Assembly: GCF_025370935.1 (NCBI RefSeq)
Contig: NC_133472.1
Location: 30,751,186-30,815,185, forward strand
Reading direction: 5' to 3'
DNA: 64,000 nt
Source: Choristoneura fumiferana
Lineage: Eukaryota > Arthropoda > Insecta > Lepidoptera > Tortricidae
The notes below the pieces were generated by a model. That model was not told where the DNA came from. It did not search any database and saw only the letters and a program-made list of their open reading frames with translations. How positions within the stretch are numbered: the first letter of the stretch is position 1; every line of letters begins with the position of its first letter. The translations under genes were made by a program, and so were the position numbers. Shown piece after piece: positions 46,974 through 56,235 of this stretch.

Positions 46974-48629
46974 ATTTGATAGCGACTTTGATTTCAACGA
47001 TCAAAGCACTGGGCATTGCAAACGATAAGTAATATTAGCGAGATGTTTGTAAATAATTTAAATATTTTCTAATCATAAAGTTAAACCGCTGAAGTTTACA
47101 CAAAGTCATCACGCCCTAATGTTCGCTGGAGTCGTATTGTTCGAGTGAATAGAATATTAACTTGTGTAACTTCTCCGTGCTCAAGTATTTAGCTACATTT
47201 ACCGAATTCCTGATCTAATAACTAGTTTTCACAGTTATCTCTTGAAGACGGCCCCAGTGTTTATATCTGTTAGTTTCCCAAACAATATTCTGCTAAATAG
47301 TAAACTTAGACTAGCTCAGCAGGATGATTCAGACGCTAAGTTTTGATCATTCTGTTAATAAATCTTTGAAACAATTTAATACTAATGCGAAAGATTTTAA
47401 ATTTCGTAAATTGTCGTTTCGTACTGATTTTTATTATAGGGATATTCGTTAGTGGATAGATATATTTTAAGTAGGTAATCCTCTCTGATGTTCACGTTCG
47501 GTATCACTTCGTTTTCCATAATTTTATTTGTACTAATTTCATTTTTCGTGATGGGTACGGGTCATAACTTTCATTTCCCATCATATGAGCATCCATAACA
47601 TGGGTGTCCATATTTTTAATATTCATAATATTCGTAGTTCATAATATTATTTACGGCTAATCATCGTCATTCGCTATATCTAATAAATCAAAAATAAGTA
47701 AAAATGTGATCAGATTCGTATTAAATAATTTTATTTCAATGCAAATACAAGTTTGAGGATATGATGTATTAAGGTAAAGAAATACTATGTCTTTGATTTT
47801 TCTGGAACATGATTTTAGGTCACATTATAAAAGCATCGTTTCATTATGACATCAAAAAATATGATAATGAGTATGGTAAGTAAACGAACAGTTGGGATAG
47901 CAAATTATTTCAAATGAAATTTTTGACTATAAGATTATTTACTTACATGTTAAATTCAGGCAAGTGATAACATTAACTTTCCACCATAATACATAATAAT
48001 AATGGTAAATCATAAACTATGACTACTGTCACTATTACTTTGACAAATTCTGCCCAATGAAAATCAATAGCCAGTTACCTTTGTAAGCCACTTTAGTCAC
48101 GTTCGTTGAATAATCGCATCTAGTGAATCGTAGCACATTCATCGGCTCTGATGTTCCTGGCCAGGTTGACTGGATTACAACTAAACAAGTTAGCGACCTG
48201 TCTCTACAACACGGGGACGTGGCACCACCCACCCGGGCTTATGTACTACACTGTGTAAGTACGTCCGGCGCAACGTATTAAGGACATGTGAGAGGCGACT
48301 TCAGCTGAAAAAGCAAAAATATGACACATAGTACTGACGTAAATACCCCAATGGGATTTTACTAAATAATTTCAAAAAATTCTCTGTTTTAATTCTACAT
48401 AAATATTTTTTCTACATGCTTGTAAGCTTTTTGGATTAGGCCATTTTACTTATCTTAGTTTCATGATGCAAGAAACATTTTAAATTTACAAAAATGTCAG
48501 ACAGAAAACTGCAAAGGTCCCTAATTATTCAAATTTCAATTTTAGAAAAAATCATCTTTAAAAACACTACCTAGTAGGTAAGCGATCTTGAAAAAAAATA
48601 TCATCTTGTCTAACAATCAAGTTGACTTT
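46974..48629. other. Gene-free stretch
   Basis: I recognise no gene or repeat. The minus-strand frame at 48035-48232 has no known motif. Confidence 0.4.
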
Positions 48630-49118
48630 AGAACTCATAAAATTCACAAATGACGCAGTTCACCTCTTGACTGACCATGTTACATCTAATTTGGATAAAA
48701 TAATAAAAATCTTAAGAATTTTTCTCTTCCAATACTATTTCGCAAACTCAAAAACATAGGAATTAGGGGCAAACGATTGGCTCTATTTGAGAATTATGTC
48801 AGTTATCGTAGTCAATGCGTAAGGATCAATGATTTCATTAGTTCTGACCTTAATATTGAATTTGGAACTCCCCAAGGTGGCATTTTATCTCCCACCCTCT
48901 TTTTTAATTTACATCAACGATCTTTGCAAGCTCGAATTAAGCCACGGCACGATAATATCGTGTGCCGATAACACAGTACTGTATACTTTTTGCAGGAAAC
49001 ACGTGGGTTGATGTTTATAATCACGCTCAAAAGGGTTTGTTATGTGACTAACAAACGATTGCTCACTCAAGTCTACACAGCTTTATGTCAATCCCTACTG
49101 TCACATTGCAAACGTCAT
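48630..49118 (+). pseudogene. Non-LTR reverse transcriptase fragment, frame-shifted
   Basis: Successive frames encode DAVHLLTDHVTSNLDK (48654 on), NIGIRGKRLALFENYVS, FGTPQGGILSPTLF (48857-48900, normally FGVPQGSILGPTLF), FLIYINDLCKLELSHG, and IISCADNTVLY, a decayed version of the catalytic YADDT box (second Asp replaced by Asn). The end is NKRLLTQVYTALCQSLLSHC. The order fits the fingers-palm of CR1/jockey-like LINEs. At least two frameshifts and the missing Asp make it dead. It stops abruptly against the repeat copy at 49119. Confidence 0.85.
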
Positions 49119-49469
49119 GTTGCTATAACGATTTTCGATTCAGTGATTTTTTTGCAAATATTCAACTTTAAAGTGCAAATTTTTATTAAAATCGAGCGTC
49201 CCCCTCCTAAAATCTAAACCGGTGGTGGAAATTTTTTAAAAAATTCAGGAATTGTAGTAAGTATATCAAACTTACAAGGAGAACTATAACGATTAAGTGT
49301 TCTTGAGAGTTATTAGTAGTTTAAGAGTAATTAGCAGCCTAGGGTATAGAATATACCTAAACTTGGAATATTCCGTACAAAATAAGAAATCCTTAGAAAA
49401 ATATTACTTTTTTCATAATGGCTACGGAACCCTATTTCGGGCGTGTCCGGCACGCTCTTGGCCGGTTTT
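49119..49469 (+). repeat. Copy 5 of the 0.5 kb GGTTCC family, 5'-truncated
   Basis: It begins internally at GTTGCTATAACG and TTTTCGATTCAGTGATTT and keeps the full 3' end, GGCTACGGAACCCT, hairpin GCGTGTC-C-GGCACGC (one wobble pair), CTTGGCCGGTTTTC. Loss of only the 5' side is typical of retroposons. Its left edge touches the LINE fragment directly. Confidence 0.8.
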
Positions 49470-49539
49470 CATCATAACAAACTATATGTCTATAACAAAG
49501 GCGATCTGAATTGAAATTAAAGGAGCAGGAAAATATTAA

Positions 49540-49918
49540 AATACCAGGGTCTCGTTCAGCCTACAATTTCGTTGCTGTCGGTTTTGACACCTGGGTCCTT
49601 GGGGTCCCGGTGCACACAAATTAATTAAAGAAATCCAAAAGCGCCCGAGGCCGTATTGCCTAACGTTTCTGGCGCTCGCGATTGCAATCAAATGACAGTT
49701 TTTGTATGCGAAATCTGTCATTTGATTGCGATCGCGCGTCAGAAAAAGTTAGGCAGTACGGCCTCTGGTCGACACTACTGGAGACCAAAGGGCTGGCTGC
49801 TATCTCTCTCAACGAATCTCCATAGCCATTCAACGAGGGAATGCTGCCAGCCTTTTTGAGCACCATGCCACGGGGGGCTTTTTTAGATATTATTATAATT
49901 TAGTTGGTATAAGTTTTT
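49540..49918 (+). pseudogene. LINE ORF2 C-terminus interrupted by a MITE
   Basis: Left of the MITE, the frames give AYNFVAVGFDT and, after a shift, LGPWGPGAHKLIKEIQKR. Right of it, one frame gives DTTGDQRAGCYLSQRISIA followed by IQRGNAASLFEHHAT and a stop near 49916. These blocks form the C-terminal end of an insect LINE protein as I know the family (GDQRAGxYLxQRI, QRGNAAS). The MITE at 49647-49765 separates them, so the LINE inserted first. A 3' untranslated region with AATAAAATAATAAATAA follows to about 50010. Confidence 0.75.
49647..49765. mobile_element. Hairpin MITE, 119 bp, inside a LINE remnant
   Basis: GAGGCCGTATTGCCTAAC at the left is inverted as GTTAGGCAGTACGGCCTC at the right. The inner arms GCAATCAAATGACAG and CTGTCATTTGATTGC are perfect, with a 14-nt loop. 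The arms differ at a few places. It interrupts the LINE frame described at 49540-49918. Confidence 0.85.
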
Positions 49919-51240
49919 AAGTTAGGTATTCAGTTTAGTTAAGTTTTTACTTATGGTTATTTTTCTTAATATGTGTATTCTTAGTCTCCTTTAATAAAAT
50001 AATAAATAATATTTCGTAAGTAAAAAAAGAGAGCCTTAGTATAAACATGATTTACGAGGAAACCGAAAACCTGCTTATGATATTTGTGTAGCTTAATTTT
50101 TCCTTTATATTTGCGAAACACGAAGAAATGAATTAATAATTTGTTATTATTACTTATGTTTTAAGCCCTCATTATTATTTGCCTAACATACAGGCTACTT
50201 TAGTATCCTCGTTTAGGCATTTAACTTAATTATAAATTAGCACTATATTGCATTAAGCTCAGGTAGTCATCGCGGCACGATCCATTGAGGTCTAATTTGT
50301 ATTCTAATTGTATTATGTTGAGTCAATAGTGTAGTACATTATATCGGTTTACGGTATACTAACACCGAGACAATTTCAGCGCTTACAACGACTTGTTCTG
50401 TAAAGCAAATATTTTAGTAAACAATTTCAAAATTGCCGTAACCGAACAAACTTATAGGCTACTTCCGGTTGTCCTAGAAACTTGAAGTTTGATACCCATC
50501 AATCAACATTGAGCCTACAATGCGTACATTTCGCTTAAATCTACAAACTATTCAAAGAAACATTACATACATCAGATATTCAAAGATACAAACAAAGTAC
50601 GGAACACCGTCGCGCAATCCGACTCGCACAATGAGCGGTTAAAACCTGCGGCTGTAGGAGAGTGTATTTACTTTCTCATTCTCTCTTCTGCTCTTCTCTT
50701 CTTTATTCTCATTCAAACTGTTTCATGAAAAGAAGTGGTGGGTTCGATTATGATTTACGGGGTTAAGTGACAACATAGCCTCTAGTCAGATAACCCCAAA
50801 CCAATCGTCTTTACTATGTATATTATGTTTACAGCGAAACAAGATGCCACCAAAGACTTCTATGTATTGTGTACTGGCTATTATATAGTTAGTTTATGTT
50901 AGACTTACAAACGGCTACGAGAGGCAATTACTGTCACTGTTTCGTCATCTGTGTATTCAATCGTCTTGAGAGGGAAACAATAGTGAGTAGTGCCAATATC
51001 CTATTCCTAGCGCAGAATGCTGCATTAGACGTGTGTCAAACAATACCCTGTGGATATTTTGCTACTTTTGTGATCATAAAAATCATCGTAGCCATCAAGG
51101 TACAATTTTTAACGTGATAAAATAAGTGTGTCAAGCTCAGTTAATGCTGAATAATATAATGCATTAACCCGTTGTTGCGATTAGTCTGATCAACTTTGCG
51201 TTTTACATACATGGACTTTGTGATTTAATTTTAACATGTA
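49919..51240. other. LINE 3' tail then gene-free stretch
   Basis: The first 90 bases are the A-rich 3' end of the LINE above, with several AATAAA words. Beyond about 50010 I see no gene or repeat. The last four bases (TGTA) are the left target duplication of the LTR element. Confidence 0.5.
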
Positions 51241-51454
51241 TGTAGGAATGAGTGATATGCTGAATGACTGATTGAATGTGATGATCGAATGAGGGAGATG
51301 GAGTGAATGAGTGTGGAGGAGAAAGACGTAAGACGTGTGTGCGAAAGGACGTGTTGATTTACTTATTTTAATTAAGATTGTGTTTCTTTGAGTTTTCTTT
51401 TGAATTATATTTTATCTCGCCAACTAAGGTGTTTTCTTAAAGTAAAACTCTACA
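51241..51454 (+). repeat. 5' LTR
   Basis: 214 bp, TGTAGGAATGAGTGATATGC at the start and AAAACTCTACA at the end. Its polyadenylation-type word is AGTAAA, where the 3' LTR has AATAAA. Repeats of GAATGA/GAGTGA in the first 90 bases could bind host factors. Confidence 0.95.
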
Positions 51455-51459
51455 GTTTT

Positions 51460-51477
51460 TGGGGGCTCGACCGAGAT
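51460..51477 (+). promoter_or_regulatory. Primer binding site, tRNA-Pro-like
   Basis: TGGGGGCTCGACCGAGAT lies 5 nt after the 5' LTR. It starts with TGG, complementary to the CCA end of tRNA, and agrees at 16 of 18 positions with the well-known proline tRNA primer site of murine leukaemia virus. tRNA-Pro priming is therefore the best guess. Confidence 0.75.
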
Positions 51478-51490
51478 CACAGCGATCCAA

Positions 51491-51566
51491 CTGGATTTTT
51501 TCAGACGACGACGTGTTCATAGAACAAAAGACGACGACGACGGCTCACGTCAAACGAAAAATCCAG
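51491..51566 (+). other. Leader stem-loop
   Basis: CTGGATTTTT (51491-51500) and AAAAATCCAG (51557-51566) form a perfect 10-bp stem in the transcript leader. Both strands are followed by CAGACGACGA-like repeats. The position between primer site and start codon is where packaging and dimer signals lie in retroelements; a role here is inference. Confidence 0.45.
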
Positions 51567-51607
51567 ACGACGAAACTACGATTTGAAAACAATTTGTGAC
51601 GAGGAAA

Positions 51608-54600
51608 ATGCCTAAAGAAACAAGACGTAACAGTCGGCGAGTAGAATTTGAAGATTCTTTTGAAGAAGCGATGTCATCATCACGAGGGGGCGGTGCCATG
51701 TTACATCTGTCAGAGGAACTGGTTCCAAAGTTCTCTGGCCAGGATAAGACGTATCCTGCGACCAAGTGGATCCAAGACGTGGAAGACAATGCCGAGGTGT
51801 TTGGATGGACGCCAGTACAGCAGTTACTCATGGCAAGGCGGTCGTTGACAGGTACTGCGGCACTATGGTTACGCGCTGAGAGGATGTACAAGACGTGGGA
51901 TGAGTTAAAAGCTAGTCTTTTAAAGGAATTCCCTGATACCATTGACAGCAAGACTATCCACGAAATGATGAGTTCACGAGTGAAGAAGTCTGACGAATCG
52001 TGCATCGACTATATGCTCATCATGAAAGAACTGGGTAAACGTGGGAAGATGCCCGATTATGTCGCGATCAAATATATTATCGACGGTATAAGAGACGACC
52101 CAATGAAGAAAATGATGTTATATGGAGTGACGACATATTCTGAGTTAAAAGAAAAATTCAAAATTTACGAGACGATTAAAGAAGATTTGAAAACTAAGAA
52201 GACTCCAAATTTGCCTAACCAAGAATTTAGAAACAAGCCGAAAAGTAAGTGCTACAGTTGCGGAGAGAATAACCACATGTCCAATGAGTGCCCGCACAAG
52301 CCAAAAGGACTAAAATGTTTCCGGTGCAATGAATTTGGTCACATTTCATCACAATGTACATCGACGGCGGGAACAAGCAAAAGTCATCAAAGGCAAAATG
52401 GCGGATCAGCGGCGAGTCACATGTGTGTTCAAAAGAATTCGAATACAACGGGAAATAACAACATTCCAAAAGGGAACAAGAGCGAACGACAGAACGAGAT
52501 CGAAACTTCATTCGGTTCAGTCAAGATGGCGGCAATGACGGCGCCACAGGAGACGACTGTAGCGAATGACATGAGTGACAACAACAATGTCAACGATGAT
52601 GGCGGACGGCCGACGTATCGTAAACCGATGAAAGAAATTATTTTATTTGGAAAAAGTATTAGTGCATTAATAGACTCAGGAAGTGACATCAATTTAATTT
52701 CGATTGACTGTTTACAAGCTTTGAACGCGCCAAAATATGAACAGAGCGTGATTTCTTTGAGTGGACTTGGTTCGACGCGTGTTTATTCGTTAGGTTTTAT
52801 CAAAACAAACATTTTTATAGATGAACAATGTTTCGAAGACGTAGTTTTACATATTGTGCCTAGGAATGTGATGCCGTTTTCTGTAATTTTAGGCCAAGAT
52901 TTTTTAAAGAATGTAACGTTTGTTATGGAAGGCAGTCGAGTACTTTTATTAAAGTCTAGTAATGATTGGTACCGTAACTTTATGTGTAGTTTTTGTGTTT
53001 CCGATGTTATAGGTTACATGAAGGATCCAGAGTTACAAGAGGAGGTAAGACAAGTTGTTGAGACGTATCGGCCTAACAAGACGAAAGAGGCTCCAGTTCA
53101 GTTGCGCATTACATTGAAGGATGACGTCCCGGTTGCGCAACGACCACGACGGCTGGCTTTGGCCGAGCAACAAGAGGTTGAGCGTCAGGTGAAACAATGG
53201 CTAGAAGACGGGGTGGTTCGGGTAAGTTATTCCGAGTACGCTAGCCCATTGGTGCTTGTCAAGAAGAAGGATGGTAGCACTAGAATTTGTGTTGATTATC
53301 GACAGATAAACAAAAAGATGGTGAAAGACGAATATCCGTTGCCAGTCATAGGAGATCATATTGATAAGCTGGCAAAGGGAAGGGTGTTTAGTACAATTGA
53401 TTTGAAGAATGGGTATTTTCATTTGACAGTTCACGAAGACTCTGTCAAATATACTGCGTTTGTGACACATAACGGGCAATACGAATTTTTAAAGGCTCCG
53501 TTTGGTTTATCGGTATGTCCAAAGGTGTTCACAAGATTTATTAATGCGATTTTCAGAGATTTGATTGAGATGGGAATTGTTCTGATTTTTATTGATGACG
53601 TCATTATAATTGCAGAGGACGAGACACAAGCCGTTGAACGACTTAAGTTAGTACTAGTAAGAGCATCTCAGTATGGACTCGAGATTAACTGGAAGAAGGC
53701 GCAACTGATTCAAAGGAAGGTGGAGTACCTTGGTCATGTTGTGGAGGACGGAACTGTGCAACCAACACCAGAAAAGATAGATGCTGTGGTAAGATTTCCT
53801 CAACCTACTAACGTGAAGCAGTTACATGGATTTGTTGGTTTAGCATCGTACTTCAGGAAGTTTATCCAAAACTTTGCTCTTATTGCACGACCTTTAACAG
53901 AATTGCTTAAGAAAGATGTTGATTTTACATTTGGTGAACCTCAGAAAGCAGCGTTTAACATATTGAAGAAGGAACTGATAAGTAAGCCTGTATTAAGAAT
54001 TTTTGACCCATGTTTGTACACAGAATTGCACACGGATGCATCGATGTACGCAGTAGCTGCTATTTTACTTCAACGATGTCCAGATGACAACCATATGCAC
54101 CCAGTGTATTATATGAGCAGGAAGACTAATGACGCAGAACAGAAGTACACGAGTTACGAGCTTGAGGCTTTAGCAATAATTGAAGGAGTGAAGAAATTTA
54201 GACATTATTTATACGGACTAAAATTTAAAATTATTACTGATTGCCAGGCTTTTGAGATGACGCTGAGGAAAAAAGATTTAACTACCCGAGTAGCTCGATG
54301 GGTATTAGTACTACAGGAGTACGACTATGAAATAGTACATCGTACAGGATCGCAGATGAAACATGTTGATGCTTTGAGTAGATATGTCGGAGTAGTTACC
54401 AGAGAATTCCATGAGCAGATCAAGAAAGCTCAAGAACTAGATTGTGGCTTAAGGGCGATTCGAGAAATTTTGAAAGAAAAACCATACATGGATTACTGTA
54501 TGCAGAATGATATACTCTACAAAGGACTGCAATTAGTCATTCCACAGGGAATGGAAGGTGATATCATAAAAAGAGTACATGAGAATGGACATTTTGGAAA

Positions 54601-55597
54601 AAAGAAGATGGTGGAGTTAATTAGTAGAGATTATCACATACAAGATTTACATAAGAAGATAGACGAGTTTATGGTCACATGCATTCCATGTCTGCTGGCG
54701 ACTAAGAAGAGTGGAAAACAAGAAGGTTTTCTTCATTGCATTGATAAGGGCAGTATTCCATTGCACACACTACATTGCGATCATATTGGACCTTTATCTG
54801 AAACAAAGAAGCAGTATAACTACATACTTACGATTGTTGACGCATTCACGAAGTTTGTTTGGGTATTCCCAACTAAAAGTACAACGGCGAAAGAGACTTT
54901 GGACAAGCTAAGGATACATCAACAGGCTTTTGGTAATCCTTATAGACTTATTACAGATCGAGGAGCTGCGTTTACGAGCAACGAGTTTAAGGAATATTGT
55001 CAGACGGAGAATATTCAACATACGCTTATTACGACTGGAATTCCAAGAGGAAACGGACAAGTTGAAAGAATCCATCGCATTTTGGTATCAGTATTGACGA
55101 AGCTGTGCATTTCAGATCCAGGACTGTGGTATAAGCATGTTGCGAGACTGCAGACAGCTCTTAATAGCACGTATCAAAGAAGTATCGATACGACACCATT
55201 TGAACTGATGTTTGGAACGAAAATGCGAACAAAGGAAGATATTGAAATATACGATATGTTATTGCAAGAGGAACGAGATGCTTATATCTGTAACCGAGAG
55301 CAGCTACGATGTTCAGCGAAGGCGCAGATATTGAAGGTGCAAGAAGAAAATAGACGTAACTACAATAAACGACGCAAAGTTAGCACATTGTATCATGTTG
55401 GAGATCGTGTGGCTATCATGAGGACGCAGTTTGGTACATGTTTGAAATTGAAACCTAAATTTCTGGGACCCTACCGCGTGACAGCCGTGACGGGCAAGGA
55501 CCGGTACGACGTAGAGAAGGCAGACAGTTCGACAGAAGGACCCACTCGTACTTCTACGTCAGCTGATTACATGAAGCCGTGGCCTAGGGGTCAATGA
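51608..55597 (+). CDS. Gag-pol polyprotein of Ty3/gypsy retrotransposon
   Basis: This is a single 1,329-codon frame, so Gag and Pol are fused without a frameshift. I start at ATG 51608; the frame extends four codons upstream to a GTG that eukaryotes would not use. In order: Gag (about 1-210); two zinc knuckles CX2CX4HX4C at 215-228 and 237-250 for nucleic acid binding; aspartic protease with LIDSGSDINLIS (Asp 356); reverse transcriptase with FSTIDLKNGYF (Asp 598) and FIDD (661-664) in place of the usual YVDD; RNase H with TDAS (Asp 811), Glu 851, Asp 878 and Asp 921; integrase zinc site HX3H (991, 995) and CX2C (1025, 1028), then D58D35E catalytic triad Asp 1058, Asp 1117, Glu 1153; and a GPY/F module (FLGPYRVTAVTG) near 1285. 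There is no chromodomain or env. All expected catalytic residues are present, so it could still be active or only recently silenced. Host copies assemble cytoplasmic particles and integrate cDNA. Confidence 0.95.
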   Translation: MPKETRRNSRRVEFEDSFEEAMSSSRGGGAMLHLSEELVPKFSGQDKTYPATKWIQDVEDNAEVFGWTPVQQLLMARRSLTGTAALWLRAERMYKTWDELKASLLKEFPDTIDSKTIHEMMSSRVKKSDESCIDYMLIMKELGKRGKMPDYVAIKYIIDGIRDDPMKKMMLYGVTTYSELKEKFKIYETIKEDLKTKKTPNLPNQEFRNKPKSKCYSCGENNHMSNECPHKPKGLKCFRCNEFGHISSQCTSTAGTSKSHQRQNGGSAASHMCVQKNSNTTGNNNIPKGNKSERQNEIETSFGSVKMAAMTAPQETTVANDMSDNNNVNDDGGRPTYRKPMKEIILFGKSISALIDSGSDINLISIDCLQALNAPKYEQSVISLSGLGSTRVYSLGFIKTNIFIDEQCFEDVVLHIVPRNVMPFSVILGQDFLKNVTFVMEGSRVLLLKSSNDWYRNFMCSFCVSDVIGYMKDPELQEEVRQVVETYRPNKTKEAPVQLRITLKDDVPVAQRPRRLALAEQQEVERQVKQWLEDGVVRVSYSEYASPLVLVKKKDGSTRICVDYRQINKKMVKDEYPLPVIGDHIDKLAKGRVFSTIDLKNGYFHLTVHEDSVKYTAFVTHNGQYEFLKAPFGLSVCPKVFTRFINAIFRDLIEMGIVLIFIDDVIIIAEDETQAVERLKLVLVRASQYGLEINWKKAQLIQRKVEYLGHVVEDGTVQPTPEKIDAVVRFPQPTNVKQLHGFVGLASYFRKFIQNFALIARPLTELLKKDVDFTFGEPQKAAFNILKKELISKPVLRIFDPCLYTELHTDASMYAVAAILLQRCPDDNHMHPVYYMSRKTNDAEQKYTSYELEALAIIEGVKKFRHYLYGLKFKIITDCQAFEMTLRKKDLTTRVARWVLVLQEYDYEIVHRTGSQMKHVDALSRYVGVVTREFHEQIKKAQELDCGLRAIREILKEKPYMDYCMQNDILYKGLQLVIPQGMEGDIIKRVHENGHFGKKKMVELISRDYHIQDLHKKIDEFMVTCIPCLLATKKSGKQEGFLHCIDKGSIPLHTLHCDHIGPLSETKKQYNYILTIVDAFTKFVWVFPTKSTTAKETLDKLRIHQQAFGNPYRLITDRGAAFTSNEFKEYCQTENIQHTLITTGIPRGNGQVERIHRILVSVLTKLCISDPGLWYKHVARLQTALNSTYQRSIDTTPFELMFGTKMRTKEDIEIYDMLLQEERDAYICNREQLRCSAKAQILKVQEENRRNYNKRRKVSTLYHVGDRVAIMRTQFGTCLKLKPKFLGPYRVTAVTGKDRYDVEKADSSTEGPTRTSTSADYMKPWPRGQ

Positions 55598-55906
55598 ACT
55601 GCGGGTCAGTCAAAAGACGTTATGCTGCACTGCATATAAGGTAGAATTTTTATTTCTTATATTTTTGCGGTTTCACGAAAAGTATTCGACTGACTGCCCA
55701 CAAACGATTTTTTTTTTTTTGATTGATGAGTTGAGATGTTTATGATGAGATGTCTACTTAGGTGTTACTGTTAAGAGTTTGTTTTATTATTTAGATGGAT
55801 GACGGTTTAGTTTTGTTTTCAGTATAGGTAAGTTTGTTTAAAGATGTGCATTGTGTAACTTTAGGTACGGTGTGCCTGAGGACAGGCACAAGCAGGAAGG
55901 CCGAGC
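55598..55906 (+). other. 3' untranslated region with hairpin and polypurine tract
   Basis: 309 bp without an env frame. Near the end, TGTGCCTG (55871-55878), AGGA loop and CAGGCACA (55883-55890) form a perfect 8-bp stem. The purine-rich AAGCAGGAAGG (55890-55900) just before the LTR is the likely plus-strand primer, though CCGAGC separates it from the LTR. Confidence 0.55.
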
Positions 55907-56117
55907 TGTAGGAATGAGTGATATGCTGAATGACTGATTGAATGTGATGATCGAATGAGAGAGATGGAGTGAATGAGTGTCGAGGAGAAAGACGTAAGAC
56001 GTGTGCGCGAAAGGACGTGTTTGATTGGTTATTTTAATTAAGATTGTGTTTCTTGAGTTTTTATTGAATTATATTTTATCTCGCCAACTAAGGTGTTTCC
56101 TAAAATAAAACTCTACA
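55907..56117 (+). repeat. 3' LTR
   Basis: 211 bp, about 94 percent identical by eye to the 5' LTR, with several single-base indels in its second half. It contains AATAAA at 56104-56109, close to the CTACA end. Confidence 0.95.
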
Positions 56118-56235
56118 TGTATGGAACCCGCAAATTCTTTCAGACTAAATTCAACAAATGGGTTAACGGATTATATTGTCCAGCATTAACATGAGCTTGA
56201 AACGCTAATTTTGGATCATGTTCAAAATTCACCCT

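Larger units (their letters stand above)
51241..56117 (+). mobile_element. Complete Ty3/gypsy-type LTR retrotransposon
   Basis: The element is 4,877 bp with LTRs at 51241-51454 and 55907-56117, each starting TGTAGG and ending CTACA. TGTA flanks both sides (51237-51240 and 56118-56121), a 4-bp target duplication as expected for gypsy-type integrases. Order is LTR, tRNA-Pro-like primer site, 130-nt leader, one gag-pol frame, 309-nt 3' region, LTR. There is no env-like frame, so it is a retrotransposon, not an endogenous errantivirus. The LTRs differ at about a dozen sites, so insertion is not very recent, yet the coding frame is intact. Confidence 0.95.

Noticed and set aside
51596..51607. GTG start four codons upstream of the gag-pol ATG
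   Set aside because: GTG is not a normal eukaryotic start, and ATG at 51608 is the first ATG in frame.
51550..52005. 151-codon minus-strand frame
   Set aside because: It overlaps the start of the gag-pol gene on the other strand and has no motif; it is a shadow of the real gene, as are 52227-52511, 52429-52692 and 53201-53479.
51241..56117. Endogenous retrovirus with envelope
   Set aside because: The 309-bp region after pol has no env-like frame, so it is an LTR retrotransposon.
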